Positions 25,075 through 34,056 of a stretch of DNA of 61,513 nt are shown in pieces. The stretch is taken from contig JAIPDS010000006.1 of NCBI GenBank assembly GCA_021737565.1, positions 1 to 61,513 of the forward strand, read 5' to 3'. The position numbers and the translations under genes are program-made. The first letter of the stretch is position 1, and every line of letters starts with the position of its first letter. The notes under the pieces are model-generated. The model worked only from the letters and a program-made list of their open reading frames with translations, searched no databases and was not told the DNA's origin. The DNA comes from Desulfobacteraceae bacterium (GTDB lineage: Bacteria > Desulfobacterota > Desulfobacteria > Desulfobacterales > Desulfosalsimonadaceae).

Positions 25075-27429
25075 ATGTACAGTCATGACGCAAAAGCAAA
25101 AGGTATCCGGCTGATTTTTACGGCTGCTGTGGTTTTATTGCTCGCTGCCGGCTGTGCGACCACGCCATCGCAGCAGGAGCAGCAGGAAAAAGCGGCCATC
25201 AATACCATAACCGGGGTTGAAGCCGAAAGCGGCGGGGAAACCGGAAAGATTGAGGTTCAATCCTCCGGGCAACTCGATTATACTTCCGTAAAGCAGCGCG
25301 ATCCGATTGGAGTTATTTTTTACTTTCCCAAGGCACGGCTGGGAGATATTGACAGGGGCTACACGCCCGGAAAAGGGGTGATCCGGTCAATTGATCTTTC
25401 AAGCTCCGAGGATCAGCAGAATGTCCGAATGGAAGTCAGGCTGGCAAGGGACCTGCGCTATAAGACCGAGAAGAGCGAAGGAGTATTTACGGTAAAGTTT
25501 GACGAAACACCAAGAGTTTCTTCTGCTCAAATCGATACGGCAGCAGGTACTGCAACCGACAGCCCGAACCGCTCCGGGGCAGACACGCTTTCAGAGCGGG
25601 ATGCCGGCCAACGGAATCTTACCGGAGAGGTGGGGGCAAAAGAGAGCAAAACAATTGATAAAGCCGATAAATCAGGCGGCCCCGCTGTAATAAAAAATAT
25701 AGAGTTTGAAACACTTGATTCCGGAAAGTCGGTTATAGTAGTGGGTGCCGCCCGCCCGCTTGAATATGATATTCAAAGAACCCGGCAAAGAAGGCTTAAG
25801 CTTGTACTGCCGGGTGCGGTGCTGCCGGAGCATATGGACCGGAGACCTTTTATTACAACCAGGTTTGACAGCGCGGTGGACCGGATTATTCCCTATAAGG
25901 CTCCAACTGAAAAAGACGCGGTTGAAATCGTAATTGAGCTCAGAGAAGATGTCCCCTATCACATAGAACGAGCAGACGGCCGGCTCATGGTAAACCTGGA
26001 GGCCTCGGACAAGGGCCCGCGGCCTTATACCGCGGCAAAACTGCCTGACTGGAAGCAGGTTCTTGAAGAGGAAATAAGGCGAACAACCGCGCAAAGAAAG
26101 CCCGGGGCTGAAATGCCGGCAGGAAAAGAGGCGCGAACCCGTGCAGAGGCTGAAGCCAGGGCCGAGGAAGTGGAATGGCTGTTTGAAAAGGAGGAATATA
26201 CAGGGGAAAAGGTGGCCCTTGATTTTTATGAAACAGACATACGCAACGTATTCCGGATTCTGCAGCAGGTAAGCGGTAAAAATTACGCAATCGATCCCGA
26301 CGTGGAGGGAAAGGTTACAATTTCCATGGAAAAGCCGGTGCCATGGGACCAGATTCTTGACCTGGTCCTTGAGCAAAACAGGCTCGGCAAGGTGGAAAGA
26401 GGGGATATGATCCGGATTGCCACGCGCCAGAGCCTCAGGGAAGAGGAAAAGGCGAAACAGGAGCGCATAGAAGCGTACAAAAAGAGAAAAGAGCAGGAAG
26501 AGGCCCTGGAGCCTTTGGTTACGGAATATATACCGATCAACTACGCAAACGCCGAGAACGAGGTCCTGTCCCACATCAAGGACGTGCTTTCAGACCGGGG
26601 CAAGGCAAACGTGGATACGCGCAACAACCAGCTCATCCTGACCGATACCGCAGACAGGATCGAAAAGGCGCGCGAGGTTATTGAGCAGATAGACCAGGTA
26701 ACCCCCCAGGTGGTTATAGAAGCCCGGATAGTGGAGATAAACGAGAATTATCTCAAGGATATAGGCTCTCAATTCAGCATGACAAGAGGGGGAATACAAA
26801 GCAGTACCTTGGGCGGGGAATACGGGCATTCCCTGTCCATGAACAATCCGGCGCAAACCGCCTCCAATTTTGGATTTTCATTTACCAACCTCGGAACTCC
26901 CCTGACACTGGATGCCACCCTGACCGCGATGGAGGAAGAGAATAATGTAAAAATCATATCTTCGCCCAAGATTGCAACACTGGACAACAAGACAGCCAAA
27001 ATTACACAGGGCTTTGAATATCCTTATCAGACAGTAGAAGATAACGAGGTAAACATTGAGTTTAAGGACATAGACCTTACCCTGGAGGTTACTCCCCATG
27101 TAACGCCTGATAAAAGGATTGCCCTTCAGATTTATGTAACCAAGAATGATGTTGCCGAGCAGACTGCACAGGCCCCGGCGCTTTCGACTAATGAGGCAGA
27201 AACCGAACTCCTGGTAAATGACGGCTCCACCATAGTAATAGGCGGAATCAAAAAGGATACCATACATGAAAGGGTGTCTGGATTCCCTGTGTTAAAGGAT
27301 ATTCCAATGCTGGGATGGCTGTTTAAGCGAAAGTTCGATGAACGCGAAAAAAGCGAACTGGTAATATTCATAACACCGCGCATTGTACAGCTCGACCAGA
27401 GAGGGCTGACAAGGGTTTCCAATGATTAA
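25075..27429 (+). CDS. pilQ: Type IV pilus secretin PilQ
   Basis: A 784-residue outer-membrane secretin through which the pilus exits. A lipoprotein-like signal ends LLAAGC (Cys about 27). Two AMIN domains follow (YTSVKQRDPIGVIFYFPKAR... and ...RRLKLVLPGAVLPEHMDRRPF), then the N0/STN region (VALDFYETDIRNVFRILQQVSGKNYAIDPDVEGKVTIS), an N1 domain, and the secretin core with VIEARIVEINENYLKDIGSQF, VKIISSPKIATLDNKTAKI and the C-terminal DIPMLGWLFKRKFDEREKSELVIFITPRIV. It ends the pilMNOPQ operon. Confidence 0.95.
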   Translation: MYSHDAKAKGIRLIFTAAVVLLLAAGCATTPSQQEQQEKAAINTITGVEAESGGETGKIEVQSSGQLDYTSVKQRDPIGVIFYFPKARLGDIDRGYTPGKGVIRSIDLSSSEDQQNVRMEVRLARDLRYKTEKSEGVFTVKFDETPRVSSAQIDTAAGTATDSPNRSGADTLSERDAGQRNLTGEVGAKESKTIDKADKSGGPAVIKNIEFETLDSGKSVIVVGAARPLEYDIQRTRQRRLKLVLPGAVLPEHMDRRPFITTRFDSAVDRIIPYKAPTEKDAVEIVIELREDVPYHIERADGRLMVNLEASDKGPRPYTAAKLPDWKQVLEEEIRRTTAQRKPGAEMPAGKEARTRAEAEARAEEVEWLFEKEEYTGEKVALDFYETDIRNVFRILQQVSGKNYAIDPDVEGKVTISMEKPVPWDQILDLVLEQNRLGKVERGDMIRIATRQSLREEEKAKQERIEAYKKRKEQEEALEPLVTEYIPINYANAENEVLSHIKDVLSDRGKANVDTRNNQLILTDTADRIEKAREVIEQIDQVTPQVVIEARIVEINENYLKDIGSQFSMTRGGIQSSTLGGEYGHSLSMNNPAQTASNFGFSFTNLGTPLTLDATLTAMEEENNVKIISSPKIATLDNKTAKITQGFEYPYQTVEDNEVNIEFKDIDLTLEVTPHVTPDKRIALQIYVTKNDVAEQTAQAPALSTNEAETELLVNDGSTIVIGGIKKDTIHERVSGFPVLKDIPMLGWLFKRKFDEREKSELVIFITPRIVQLDQRGLTRVSND

Positions 27430-27474
27430 TCAAACAATAACATAACTCTTTTTACAACAGGGCAGCGGTTAAAG

Positions 27475-27666
27475 ATGGAAGCAATTTTTTATATAGCAAT
27501 ATTAGTGGCCGTATGGGCGGCTCTTCAGATTTGGATTTTACCGAAAATGGGCGTTTCCACCTGAGTCCGGAGTGCCTGCCGGGTGGCGGGACCGGAATCT
27601 GAAAAAAGCGCGGGTGCGGGACAATCAGAGGATAAGGACAAGCAGGAAAACGGCATACAAGGGTAG
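27475..27666 (+). CDS. Candidate small membrane selenoprotein (in-frame UGA)
   Basis: Seen: ATG 27475, a 29-codon segment encoding a clear membrane helix (residues about 4-22) and LPKMGVST, then TGA at 27562-27564, then 33 open codons to TAG 27664-27666, ending 6 bases before ssb. Read through as selenocysteine, it gives 63 residues with Sec30, Cys35 four residues later and a hydrophilic tail. A hairpin follows the UGA: GTGCCTGCC pairs with GGCGGGAC around loop GGGT, and CCGG/CCGG flank it (27567-27595). The loop starts 16 nt after the UGA, within the range for bacterial SECIS elements, with G in the first loop positions. The same window has a certain Sec gene (fdhA). I do not recognise the family. 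The ribosome-binding site is weak. Confidence 0.55.
27565..27595 (+). promoter_or_regulatory. SECIS-like hairpin after UGA 27562
   Basis: Stem pairs C80-G85, C79-G86, G78-C87, U77-G88, C76-G89, C75-G90, then U73-A91 and G72-C92 past a bulged G (last two digits of 275xx), with tetraloop GGGU. No T-run follows, so it is not an intrinsic terminator. Confidence 0.45.
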
Positions 27667-27672
27667 AAAAAT

Positions 27673-28125
27673 ATGGCACGAGGAGTAAACAAAGTTATTC
27701 TGATAGGCCGGCTGGGCAGGGACCCTGAAATAAGGTACACCCAGGACGGTCAGGCCGTGGTAAATTTTCCGATGGCCACCACCATGGAGTGGAGGGACAA
27801 GGCATCGGGAGAAAAGCGGGAAAAAACCGAGTGGCACCGGATAGTCGCCTTCAGAAAGCTCGGTGAAATATGCGGGGAATACCTGTCAAAGGGCAGGCAG
27901 GTCTATATTGAAGGACGCCTGCAGACCAGGTCCTGGGAGCAGGACGGCATAACCAGGTATATGACCGAGATTGTGGCAAATGACATGCAGATGCTGGAGT
28001 CCAAGGGATCAGATAACAGCGGAGGTTATGGCGGTGGATTCGGTGCAGGGCAAACATACCCTGACGAGCCCGAAGCCCAGCCTTCATCCGGGGACGAAGG
28101 CGGGGATGACGATATTCCGTTCTAA
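27673..28125 (+). CDS. ssb: Single-stranded DNA-binding protein
   Basis: A 150-residue SSB. The OB fold covers residues 1 to about 108 ([33 protein letters not shown] ... [40 protein letters not shown]), followed by a short Gly-rich linker and the acidic tip DDDIPF, which recruits replication and repair proteins. It follows the candidate selenoprotein by 6 bases and is convergent with tatA. Confidence 0.96.
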   Translation: MARGVNKVILIGRLGRDPEIRYTQDGQAVVNFPMATTMEWRDKASGEKREKTEWHRIVAFRKLGEICGEYLSKGRQVYIEGRLQTRSWEQDGITRYMTEIVANDMQMLESKGSDNSGGYGGGFGAGQTYPDEPEAQPSSGDEGGDDDIPF

Positions 28126-28132
28126 CCTGTTT

Positions 28133-28324
28133 TTATTTATTCTCTTTTTCCTTTTCAGAAGTTTCTATCTGGTCTGAAGAGGTCTCCTCGCTGGAGATTG
28201 CTTTTTTGAAGTTTCGGATGCCTTTGCCGATGCCCGATCCGATCTCCGGCATCTTGCCTGCACCGAAAATAATGAGTATTATCACAAGAATAACTATTAA
28301 TTCAGGCATGCCCAAACCAAACAT
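28133..28324 (-). CDS. tatA: Twin-arginine translocase subunit TatA/E
   Basis: A 63-residue TatA: an N-terminal transmembrane helix ([23 protein letters not shown]), the conserved FGxGKMPEIG hinge, an amphipathic helix ([16 protein letters not shown]) and a charged tail. It forms the pore-lining oligomer for folded-protein export. No tatB or tatC adjoins it, so those lie elsewhere. A GGAGGGA site precedes the ATG. Confidence 0.93.
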   Translation of the reverse strand: MFGLGMPELIVILVIILIIFGAGKMPEIGSGIGKGIRNFKKAISSEETSSDQIETSEKEKENK

Positions 28325-28477
28325 TTATGATTCCCTCCTTGTGTTCTGTTGCCGCTGTTTTCGCCCCCGGGGTTGAAACAGGGTGTTTTTTATTCACTCT
28401 AAGCAAATACCGGGCTCCTGTCAATTGCATAAATACCAGGGCAACAGCCTTATTAAAAATTTTTCCATGAAAGTCCC

Positions 28478-28506
28478 TTGTCAAGCATTTTAAAATTCAT
28501 TACAAT
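28478..28506 (+). promoter_or_regulatory. Promoter upstream of the core-MetE-like gene
   Basis: TTGTCA (28478-28483), 17-base spacer, TACAAT (28501-28506), about 90 bases before the ATG at 28596. The rest of 28325-28595 shows no gene. Confidence 0.55.
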
Positions 28507-28595
28507 AGTTATTTTATAATAAACAGTGCCGGAAATTTATATTTTGAGGTATTGCCCGGTAAAACAGCCGGATAAATATTTTATAAGGATGGGAC

Positions 28596-29681
28596 ATGAA
28601 AACTGATTTTTATCCCCGGGCCCTTGCAGCCTGGATCGGCAGCCTGCCTCTGGATGATCATGATGAGGCGGTGAGGATAATGCTTGACTACACCCCGGAT
28701 ATTCCCCTGTGGGTGCAGCTGCCAAAGTTTGCAGCAGAGGGCATGGTTGCGCAGTTTGCGAGGGGAATGCCCGGGCTGTCTGCTGAAGGCGGCCGGATAT
28801 ATGTGGATTCAGCAAAAGAAGAGTTTGACGATGAACTGCTGGCCTTTATGGAAGACTATATGGCGGTTTCAGAGGGAGCCGGGGAAATAGCGGATTCACG
28901 TTTTGCCCTCGAAGAACAGGATGCTCCCGGATTTTATACTTTTATGAGAGAACTTGCCCGGGGAGCCTGTAAACCTGTTGCAGTAAAGGGGCAGGTTACC
29001 GGGCCCTTTACCTTTGGTACCGGTCTTGTGGATCAGGAGGGGCGCGCAGTATTCTATAATGAGCAGCTCCGGGACGCCGCAGTAAAGCTTATTGCAATGA
29101 AGGCCCGTTGGCAGGTAAACCGGCTGAAAAAATACGGGGTTCCTGTAATATTATTTCTCGATGAGCCCGCCCTGGCGGGATTTGGCTCCTCGGCATTTAT
29201 AAGCGTCTCCAGGGAGGACGTTGATCAGTGCTTTTCAGAAGTCATAGAAGCGGTGCACCGGGAAGGAGGACTTGCCGGAATACATGTATGCGCAAATGCC
29301 GAATGGTCGGTCATACTTGAATCCGGGGCAGACATTGTAAGCTTTGACGCGTATTCTTATTTTGACAAGTTTATGCTTTATTCAGACCAGATCACCCGGT
29401 TTTTAAATAACGGTGGAATTCTGGCCTGGGGGATTGTGCCCACGGGCGATACAGAGGCTATTGAAAAAGAGAACGAGCAGACGCTTTATGACCTCTGGCT
29501 TAAGGAAGTCTCGCAAATAGAATCCCTTGGTTTTGAAAAAGAAAGGATTGTTTCACAGTCGCTTATCACTCCGAGCTGCGGTACGGGCTCGCTTTCCCGG
29601 GAGCATGCCATGCGGGTAATCGAGATCAACAGGCGGCTGTCGGAAATGATCCGCAAGTATAACACTAATCAGTCAGGATAA
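28596..29681 (+). CDS. MetE/UROD-fold methyltransferase (core-MetE-like)
   Basis: A 361-residue TIM-barrel protein related to the C-terminal catalytic half of cobalamin-independent methionine synthase. GSLPLDDHDEAVRIMLDYTPDIPLWVQLPKF is the family's N terminus; probable zinc ligands lie in IHVCAN and in TPSCGTGSL. It lacks the MetE N-terminal half that binds folate. Short core-MetE proteins in anaerobes are proposed to take the methyl group from a corrinoid protein; here that is inference. It has its own promoter and stands just before the moxR-VWA pair, with 7 bases between them. Confidence 0.75.
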   Translation: MKTDFYPRALAAWIGSLPLDDHDEAVRIMLDYTPDIPLWVQLPKFAAEGMVAQFARGMPGLSAEGGRIYVDSAKEEFDDELLAFMEDYMAVSEGAGEIADSRFALEEQDAPGFYTFMRELARGACKPVAVKGQVTGPFTFGTGLVDQEGRAVFYNEQLRDAAVKLIAMKARWQVNRLKKYGVPVILFLDEPALAGFGSSAFISVSREDVDQCFSEVIEAVHREGGLAGIHVCANAEWSVILESGADIVSFDAYSYFDKFMLYSDQITRFLNNGGILAWGIVPTGDTEAIEKENEQTLYDLWLKEVSQIESLGFEKERIVSQSLITPSCGTGSLSREHAMRVIEINRRLSEMIRKYNTNQSG

Positions 29682-29688
29682 CAGGCTT

Positions 29689-30546
29689 ATGACAGAGAGC
29701 AGAGAAAAACAGGGCTATTTTACCGGCGCAAAACGCTATGTGCTCGATGATGAACTTGCGAGAATCGTCAATATTTCCATGTCGCTGGAAATGCCGCTTT
29801 TGCTGAAGGGCGAGCCGGGCACAGGCAAGACCATGCTGGCCCATGCCATTGCAGAAAATCTCGGCATGCCGCTTATCGTTTTAAACGTAAAATCCAACAT
29901 GAAGCTCATAGACGCGCTTTACCAGTATGATACCCTTACCCGGCTCAATGACAGCCGGTTCGGGGACTCCACCCGCGATGTGAGCAGAATCGAGGATTAT
30001 ATCAAAATGGGCAAGATAGGCCAGGCCTTTACAGCGGACCAGAGAACAGTGCTTTTAATAGACGAGATTGACAAGGCTGATACCGACTTTCAGGACGACA
30101 TGCTCGATGTGCTCGACCAGATGGAATTCGACATAATCGAGATAGACAAGACCGTTCGGGCAAAGTACCGTCCGGTGATAGTGATCACCTCGAATGCAAA
30201 AAAGGATCTTTCGGATCCTTTTCTGGGCAGGTGCAACTTTCATCACATAGCATTCCCGGATCCCCAAATGATGAGAAAAATCATAAGCGTTCATTTTCCC
30301 GACATTGATACAGAGATTATGAATAATGCCATTGACACCTTTTATCAGCTAAGGGAACTGGATATGGTGGAAAAAAAGCCGGCTACAAGGGAACTTATAA
30401 ACTGGATAAGGGCTTTGTCCATGGATCCCGATTTTAAGCCCAAACAACTGGCAAAGGGAGAAATTCCCTACCTGGGAGTACTTTTTAAGAAAAGCCAGGA
30501 TTATACTATCGCTGCAAATCAGGTTCAGCGCAAAAGGAGGTTCTAG
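29689..30546 (+). CDS. MoxR-family AAA+ ATPase
   Basis: A 285-residue MoxR-type AAA+ protein, the chaperone-like ATPase partner of VWA proteins. Walker A is GEPGTGKTML; Walker B is VLLIDEIDKADTDFQDDMLDVLDQMEF; the sensor 1 segment is VIVITSNAKKDLSDPFLGRCNFHHIAFPD. It is a subgroup seen next to CoxE-like VWA proteins. It is followed after 8 bases by its likely partner. Confidence 0.88.
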   Translation: MTESREKQGYFTGAKRYVLDDELARIVNISMSLEMPLLLKGEPGTGKTMLAHAIAENLGMPLIVLNVKSNMKLIDALYQYDTLTRLNDSRFGDSTRDVSRIEDYIKMGKIGQAFTADQRTVLLIDEIDKADTDFQDDMLDVLDQMEFDIIEIDKTVRAKYRPVIVITSNAKKDLSDPFLGRCNFHHIAFPDPQMMRKIISVHFPDIDTEIMNNAIDTFYQLRELDMVEKKPATRELINWIRALSMDPDFKPKQLAKGEIPYLGVLFKKSQDYTIAANQVQRKRRF

Positions 30547-30554
30547 GGCGCTTT

Positions 30555-31745
30555 ATGTTTGTGGATTTTTTCTACAAGTTAAGAGAGGTCGGAATACCCG
30601 CAACACCTACCGCCTTTCTTACTCTTCACAGGGCCCTTCAAAAAGGGCTTATAATGTCTTTGTCTGATTTTTATACCGCCGCCCGCTCAATACTTGTTAA
30701 AAGCGAGCGGCATTTTGACTTGTTTGACCAGGTATTTGCCCATTTTTTTGAGGGTGCGGAACTTCCTGACGCAGAAGGCTTTGAGCTCGACGAGATTGCA
30801 AAGGCGCTTCTGGACCAGTGGCTTGCCGACCCGCAGACAGTGGCGGACGCACTGGGCGAGGATATGGCTGAACTGCAGAAGCTATCGCCCGAGGAGCTAA
30901 TCGAGTATTTCAAGCAGCGGTTAAGGGAGCAGACCGAAAGGCACGACGGAGGCAACCGCTGGATAGGAACCGGCGGGACCTCACCCGTGGGACATTCCGG
31001 TTACCACCCCGGGGGTCTTCGCGTGGGCGGAGAATCACGGAACAAATCCGCGGTCAAGGTGGCAAACGAAAGGCGCTACAAGGATTATTCCAAAACAGGG
31101 CTGCTGAGCCAGTCCTCCATTGGCGAGGCGCTAAAGCGACTGCGAAACATGGTACCGACCGGCCCCAAGGACCAGCTAAACATCAGGGAGAGCATCTACC
31201 GCACCATGAAAAATGCGGGCGAGATAGAGATCGTTTTTGACAGGCGGTTAAAGGACCGGCTCAAGGTGATCCTGGCGATAGACAACGGGGGTTATTCCAT
31301 GGATCCCTATATCCCTGTTGTACAGACTCTTTTCAATTATGCGCGCTCCCAGTTCAAGGAACTTAAGACCTATTTTTTTCATAACACCATTTATGACACC
31401 CTGTGGGAAGATCCCGCAAGATTCCGCAAACCCAAGCCCGTGATGGAATTTGGGCGCATGGATCCGGAAACACGCCTGATCATAGTGGGGGATGCCAGCA
31501 TGGCCCCCTATGAGCTAATGGCCATGGACGGCTCCATTTACGTCCATGAGAGAAGCGGAAGGGCCAGCATAGAGCAGCTTCGCTTTCTTGCCGAGACCTT
31601 TCCGCACAATGCCTGGTTAAACCCAGTACCTGCCCGAATGTGGCCGTATACAAGGACCATAAATATTATACGACAGATTTTCCCCATGTTCGAGCTTACC
31701 ATAGACGGCCTGGAACAGGCGGTGGACCAGCTCATGGCGGCATAG
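30555..31745 (+). CDS. VWA-domain protein, CoxE-like
   Basis: 396 residues. The N-terminal helical half (MFVDFFYKLREVGIPATPTAFLTLHRAL) is typical of CoxE/YehP-type proteins; a Gly/Ser-rich linker (GGNRWIGTGGTSPVGHSGYHPGG) follows; the C-terminal von Willebrand A domain has the MIDAS-like LAIDNGGYSMDPYIPVV. With the adjacent MoxR ATPase it probably forms a metal-cofactor insertion or protein-maturation pair. The client is unknown. Confidence 0.82.
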   Translation: MFVDFFYKLREVGIPATPTAFLTLHRALQKGLIMSLSDFYTAARSILVKSERHFDLFDQVFAHFFEGAELPDAEGFELDEIAKALLDQWLADPQTVADALGEDMAELQKLSPEELIEYFKQRLREQTERHDGGNRWIGTGGTSPVGHSGYHPGGLRVGGESRNKSAVKVANERRYKDYSKTGLLSQSSIGEALKRLRNMVPTGPKDQLNIRESIYRTMKNAGEIEIVFDRRLKDRLKVILAIDNGGYSMDPYIPVVQTLFNYARSQFKELKTYFFHNTIYDTLWEDPARFRKPKPVMEFGRMDPETRLIIVGDASMAPYELMAMDGSIYVHERSGRASIEQLRFLAETFPHNAWLNPVPARMWPYTRTINIIRQIFPMFELTIDGLEQAVDQLMAA

Positions 31746-31771
31746 ATATTTTTTAGAGCGGGAAGGAGAAT

Positions 31772-32233
31772 ATGTACACTTCAAAAATTTTGGTAAGAGC
31801 GGCCCTGACAAGCGTTTTGATTATATGTATTAGCCTCGGGGCGGTGTTTTCGGCTTCAGCCCAGCAGAGGATGGCCGTGTCGGTGGATGTGGCAAATGTC
31901 CGGATAGGTCCGGGCACGGAGTATAAAGAGCTCTGGCAGATGGAGCGCAACACCCCGATACTGGTGCTTGATTCGGAGGGTGAATGGTACCGGTTTGAGG
32001 ATTTTGAAGGGGACCGCGGCTACATACATAAAGACCTTGTTGATAAACATGAAACCGTGATCACCAAAAAGGGGCTGATAAATGTCCGTACAGGTCCGGG
32101 CACTGACCATGAAGTTGCATTTCAGGCTGAAAAAGGAGTCCCCTTCAGGGTTCTTGAAAAAAAAGGCGACTGGATACATATCGAGCATGCAGAAGGGGAA
32201 AAGGGGTGGATTTATAAGGGCCTGGTATGGTAG
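31772..32233 (+). CDS. Exported protein with two bacterial SH3 domains
   Basis: A 153-residue secreted protein. A signal peptide (about 1-30, VRAALTSVLIICISLGAVFSASA) precedes two SH3b repeats: VDVANVRIGPGTEYKELWQMERNTPILVLDSEGEWYRFEDFEG (about 35-80) and KGLINVRTGPGTDHEVAFQAEKGVPFRVLEKKGDWIHIEHAEG (about 95-145). The NVRxGPGT motif marks both repeats. Such domains usually bind cell-wall or periplasmic partners. A GGAAGGAG ribosome-binding site precedes the ATG. Confidence 0.87.
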   Translation: MYTSKILVRAALTSVLIICISLGAVFSASAQQRMAVSVDVANVRIGPGTEYKELWQMERNTPILVLDSEGEWYRFEDFEGDRGYIHKDLVDKHETVITKKGLINVRTGPGTDHEVAFQAEKGVPFRVLEKKGDWIHIEHAEGEKGWIYKGLVW

Positions 32234-32288
32234 ATTCGGCTGTCTGGTTTTGCCGGCACAACATAATATAAAGGAAAAATAGAAAGAC

Positions 32289-33284
32289 ATGACAGTTTCA
32301 TTTGATCCGGATAAAAAAACGGTTGTATGCGTTGGTTCCGCCCTGGTCGATATCCTGGCAAACGAGGATGACAGCTTCCTTGAAAAGGCGGGTGCAGCAA
32401 AGGGAAGCATGACCCTGGTGGAGGAGCAATACATTGAGGACCTTCTTTCAAAGGCCTCCAGTCCGCCTGTTACAGTTTGCGGGGGATCTGCCTGTAACAC
32501 TGCGGCCGGAGTGGGCATGCTGGGCGGTTCGGCCAGGTTTGTCGGCAAGAGGGGCAGGGACAGCCTTGGCGATATTTTTGAGCAGGAGCTGATCAGGCAT
32601 TCAATTGAACCTTATCTTTTTCATTCCCAAACCCCGACCGGCCGGGTGCTATCGGTGGTCACCCCCGATGCCCAGCGCACCATGTTTACCTGCCTTGGCG
32701 CGGCCGCGGAAATGAAGCCCGGGGAAATCAAACCGGAATGCTTCAAAGGGGCCGGAATCGTTCATGTGGAAGGTTACCTGCTGTTTAACCGCGATTTGAT
32801 GACAGCCGTTCTCAAGGCGGCAAAAGAATCCGGCGCAAAGATCAGCCTGGACCTTGCCAGCTTCAATGTGGTAGAGGAATCAAGAGACTTGCTGAATCGG
32901 ATCGTGGCCGAGCATGTGGATATACTCATTGCCAACGAGGATGAAGCGTTTGCATATACCGGTATCAGGGATGAGGAAAAGTCCCTGGAGGCCATGGCCA
33001 AAGAGGCGGAAATAGCGGTTCTTAAACTCGGTCCCCGGGGCAGCATAATAAAAGGATACGGAGAGACGGCCAGGATCGAGGGCCTGGGCGACGGAAGCGC
33101 ACTGGATACCACGGGCGCCGGAGATCTGTGGGCCGGTGGTTTTCTTTACGGCCTTATAAGCGGCTATTCCCTGACCAAAAGCGGACAGCTTGGCTCTTGC
33201 TGCGGCTATGAGGTGTGTCAGCTTATCGGCGCCAAGATTGATGATGCCGGATGGCAGCGGATCAGGGAACTGCTTGATGAATAA
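32289..33284 (+). CDS. PfkB-family carbohydrate/nucleoside kinase
   Basis: A 331-residue ribokinase-like kinase. It has VCVGSALVDILANEDDSFL at the N terminus, CGGSACNTAAGVGMLGGSARFVGKRGRDSLG (PfkB signature 1) and SALDTTGAGDLWAGGFLYGL (signature 2, catalytic Asp in GAGD). The arrangement is closest to the adenosine-kinase-like group common in proteobacteria. Substrate not determined. It lies in a run of co-directional genes without strong gaps. Confidence 0.87.
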   Translation: MTVSFDPDKKTVVCVGSALVDILANEDDSFLEKAGAAKGSMTLVEEQYIEDLLSKASSPPVTVCGGSACNTAAGVGMLGGSARFVGKRGRDSLGDIFEQELIRHSIEPYLFHSQTPTGRVLSVVTPDAQRTMFTCLGAAAEMKPGEIKPECFKGAGIVHVEGYLLFNRDLMTAVLKAAKESGAKISLDLASFNVVEESRDLLNRIVAEHVDILIANEDEAFAYTGIRDEEKSLEAMAKEAEIAVLKLGPRGSIIKGYGETARIEGLGDGSALDTTGAGDLWAGGFLYGLISGYSLTKSGQLGSCCGYEVCQLIGAKIDDAGWQRIRELLDE

Positions 33285-33317
33285 AATGAAAACTTTTCCC
33301 GGAGCAAGGAAAGCATT

Positions 33318-34010
33318 ATGACAGAAAAGACTTCCGGAGCCAGGACTCCGGATCAGGAACCGGAAACAGACGATCCTTTGCAGAGATTTTTGGCCCGGAT
33401 CAAGGCATTTGCCATTGCCCGGCAAAAGCAGCTTACGGTTGCCGCCGCAATAGTGTGTGTGGCAGTCATAGCGGGCGCGGGGGTGTTTTATTTTTTAGAG
33501 CGTGCCCGGGAAAACGCTTCTGAAATGCTGATTCAGACAACAAGACAGTACCAGCAGCTGGGCGAAAATCCCTCTGAAGAAGAAATAGAAAGAATAAGGC
33601 AGAATTTTGAAAAGTTAATAGAGGAGTACGGTTATACCGGCCCGGCAAAAGTGGCTCTTTTGCAGTATGCAGGCCTTTGCTACCGCAACGGGGATTACGG
33701 CCGCGCCCTGGAACTCTATGAGAAAGCATATGAAGCCTTTGAAGATAGTTTCGAATTCAGGAGCCTTGCGTTAAACGGCATGGCACACGCTCACGCGGCT
33801 ATGGGCGAATACGAAAAAGCCCTGTCTTTTTTTGAGCAGGTGGCCGGGGATCAAAATCAGGCCTTAAGGGACCAGGCGCTTTTTAATCTCGGCCTGCTCT
33901 ACAGCCGCATCGGCGATTCAGTAAAAAGCCGCAAGGCCTATGAAAAGCTTGTAAACGAGTTTCCGGGTTCAATTTTTGCCGAACCCGCAAGAGACATGCT
34001 TTCCGGATAA
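33318..34010 (+). CDS. Membrane-anchored TPR protein, YfgM-like
   Basis: A 230-residue protein: a charged cytoplasmic N terminus (1 to about 38), one transmembrane helix (LTVAAAIVCVAVIAGAGVFYFLE, about 40-62), and an extracytoplasmic set of TPR helices (AGLCYRNGDYGRALELYEKAYEAF, NGMAHAHAAMGEYEKALSFFEQVA, LGLLYSRIGDSVKSRKAYEKLVNEFPGS). The layout matches YfgM-type proteins that work with periplasmic chaperones or the translocon, but similarity alone does not prove the function. Confidence 0.8.
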   Translation: MTEKTSGARTPDQEPETDDPLQRFLARIKAFAIARQKQLTVAAAIVCVAVIAGAGVFYFLERARENASEMLIQTTRQYQQLGENPSEEEIERIRQNFEKLIEEYGYTGPAKVALLQYAGLCYRNGDYGRALELYEKAYEAFEDSFEFRSLALNGMAHAHAAMGEYEKALSFFEQVAGDQNQALRDQALFNLGLLYSRIGDSVKSRKAYEKLVNEFPGSIFAEPARDMLSG

Positions 34011-34056
34011 GATAAGGCAACCGTACGTTAACCCACCTTAATGACGCCCTGATGAT

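Noticed and set aside
25672-26574. 300-codon open frame opposite pilQ
   Set aside because: It mirrors pilQ codon structure, is Leu/Phe/Cys-rich without a membrane pattern, and has no ribosome-binding site.
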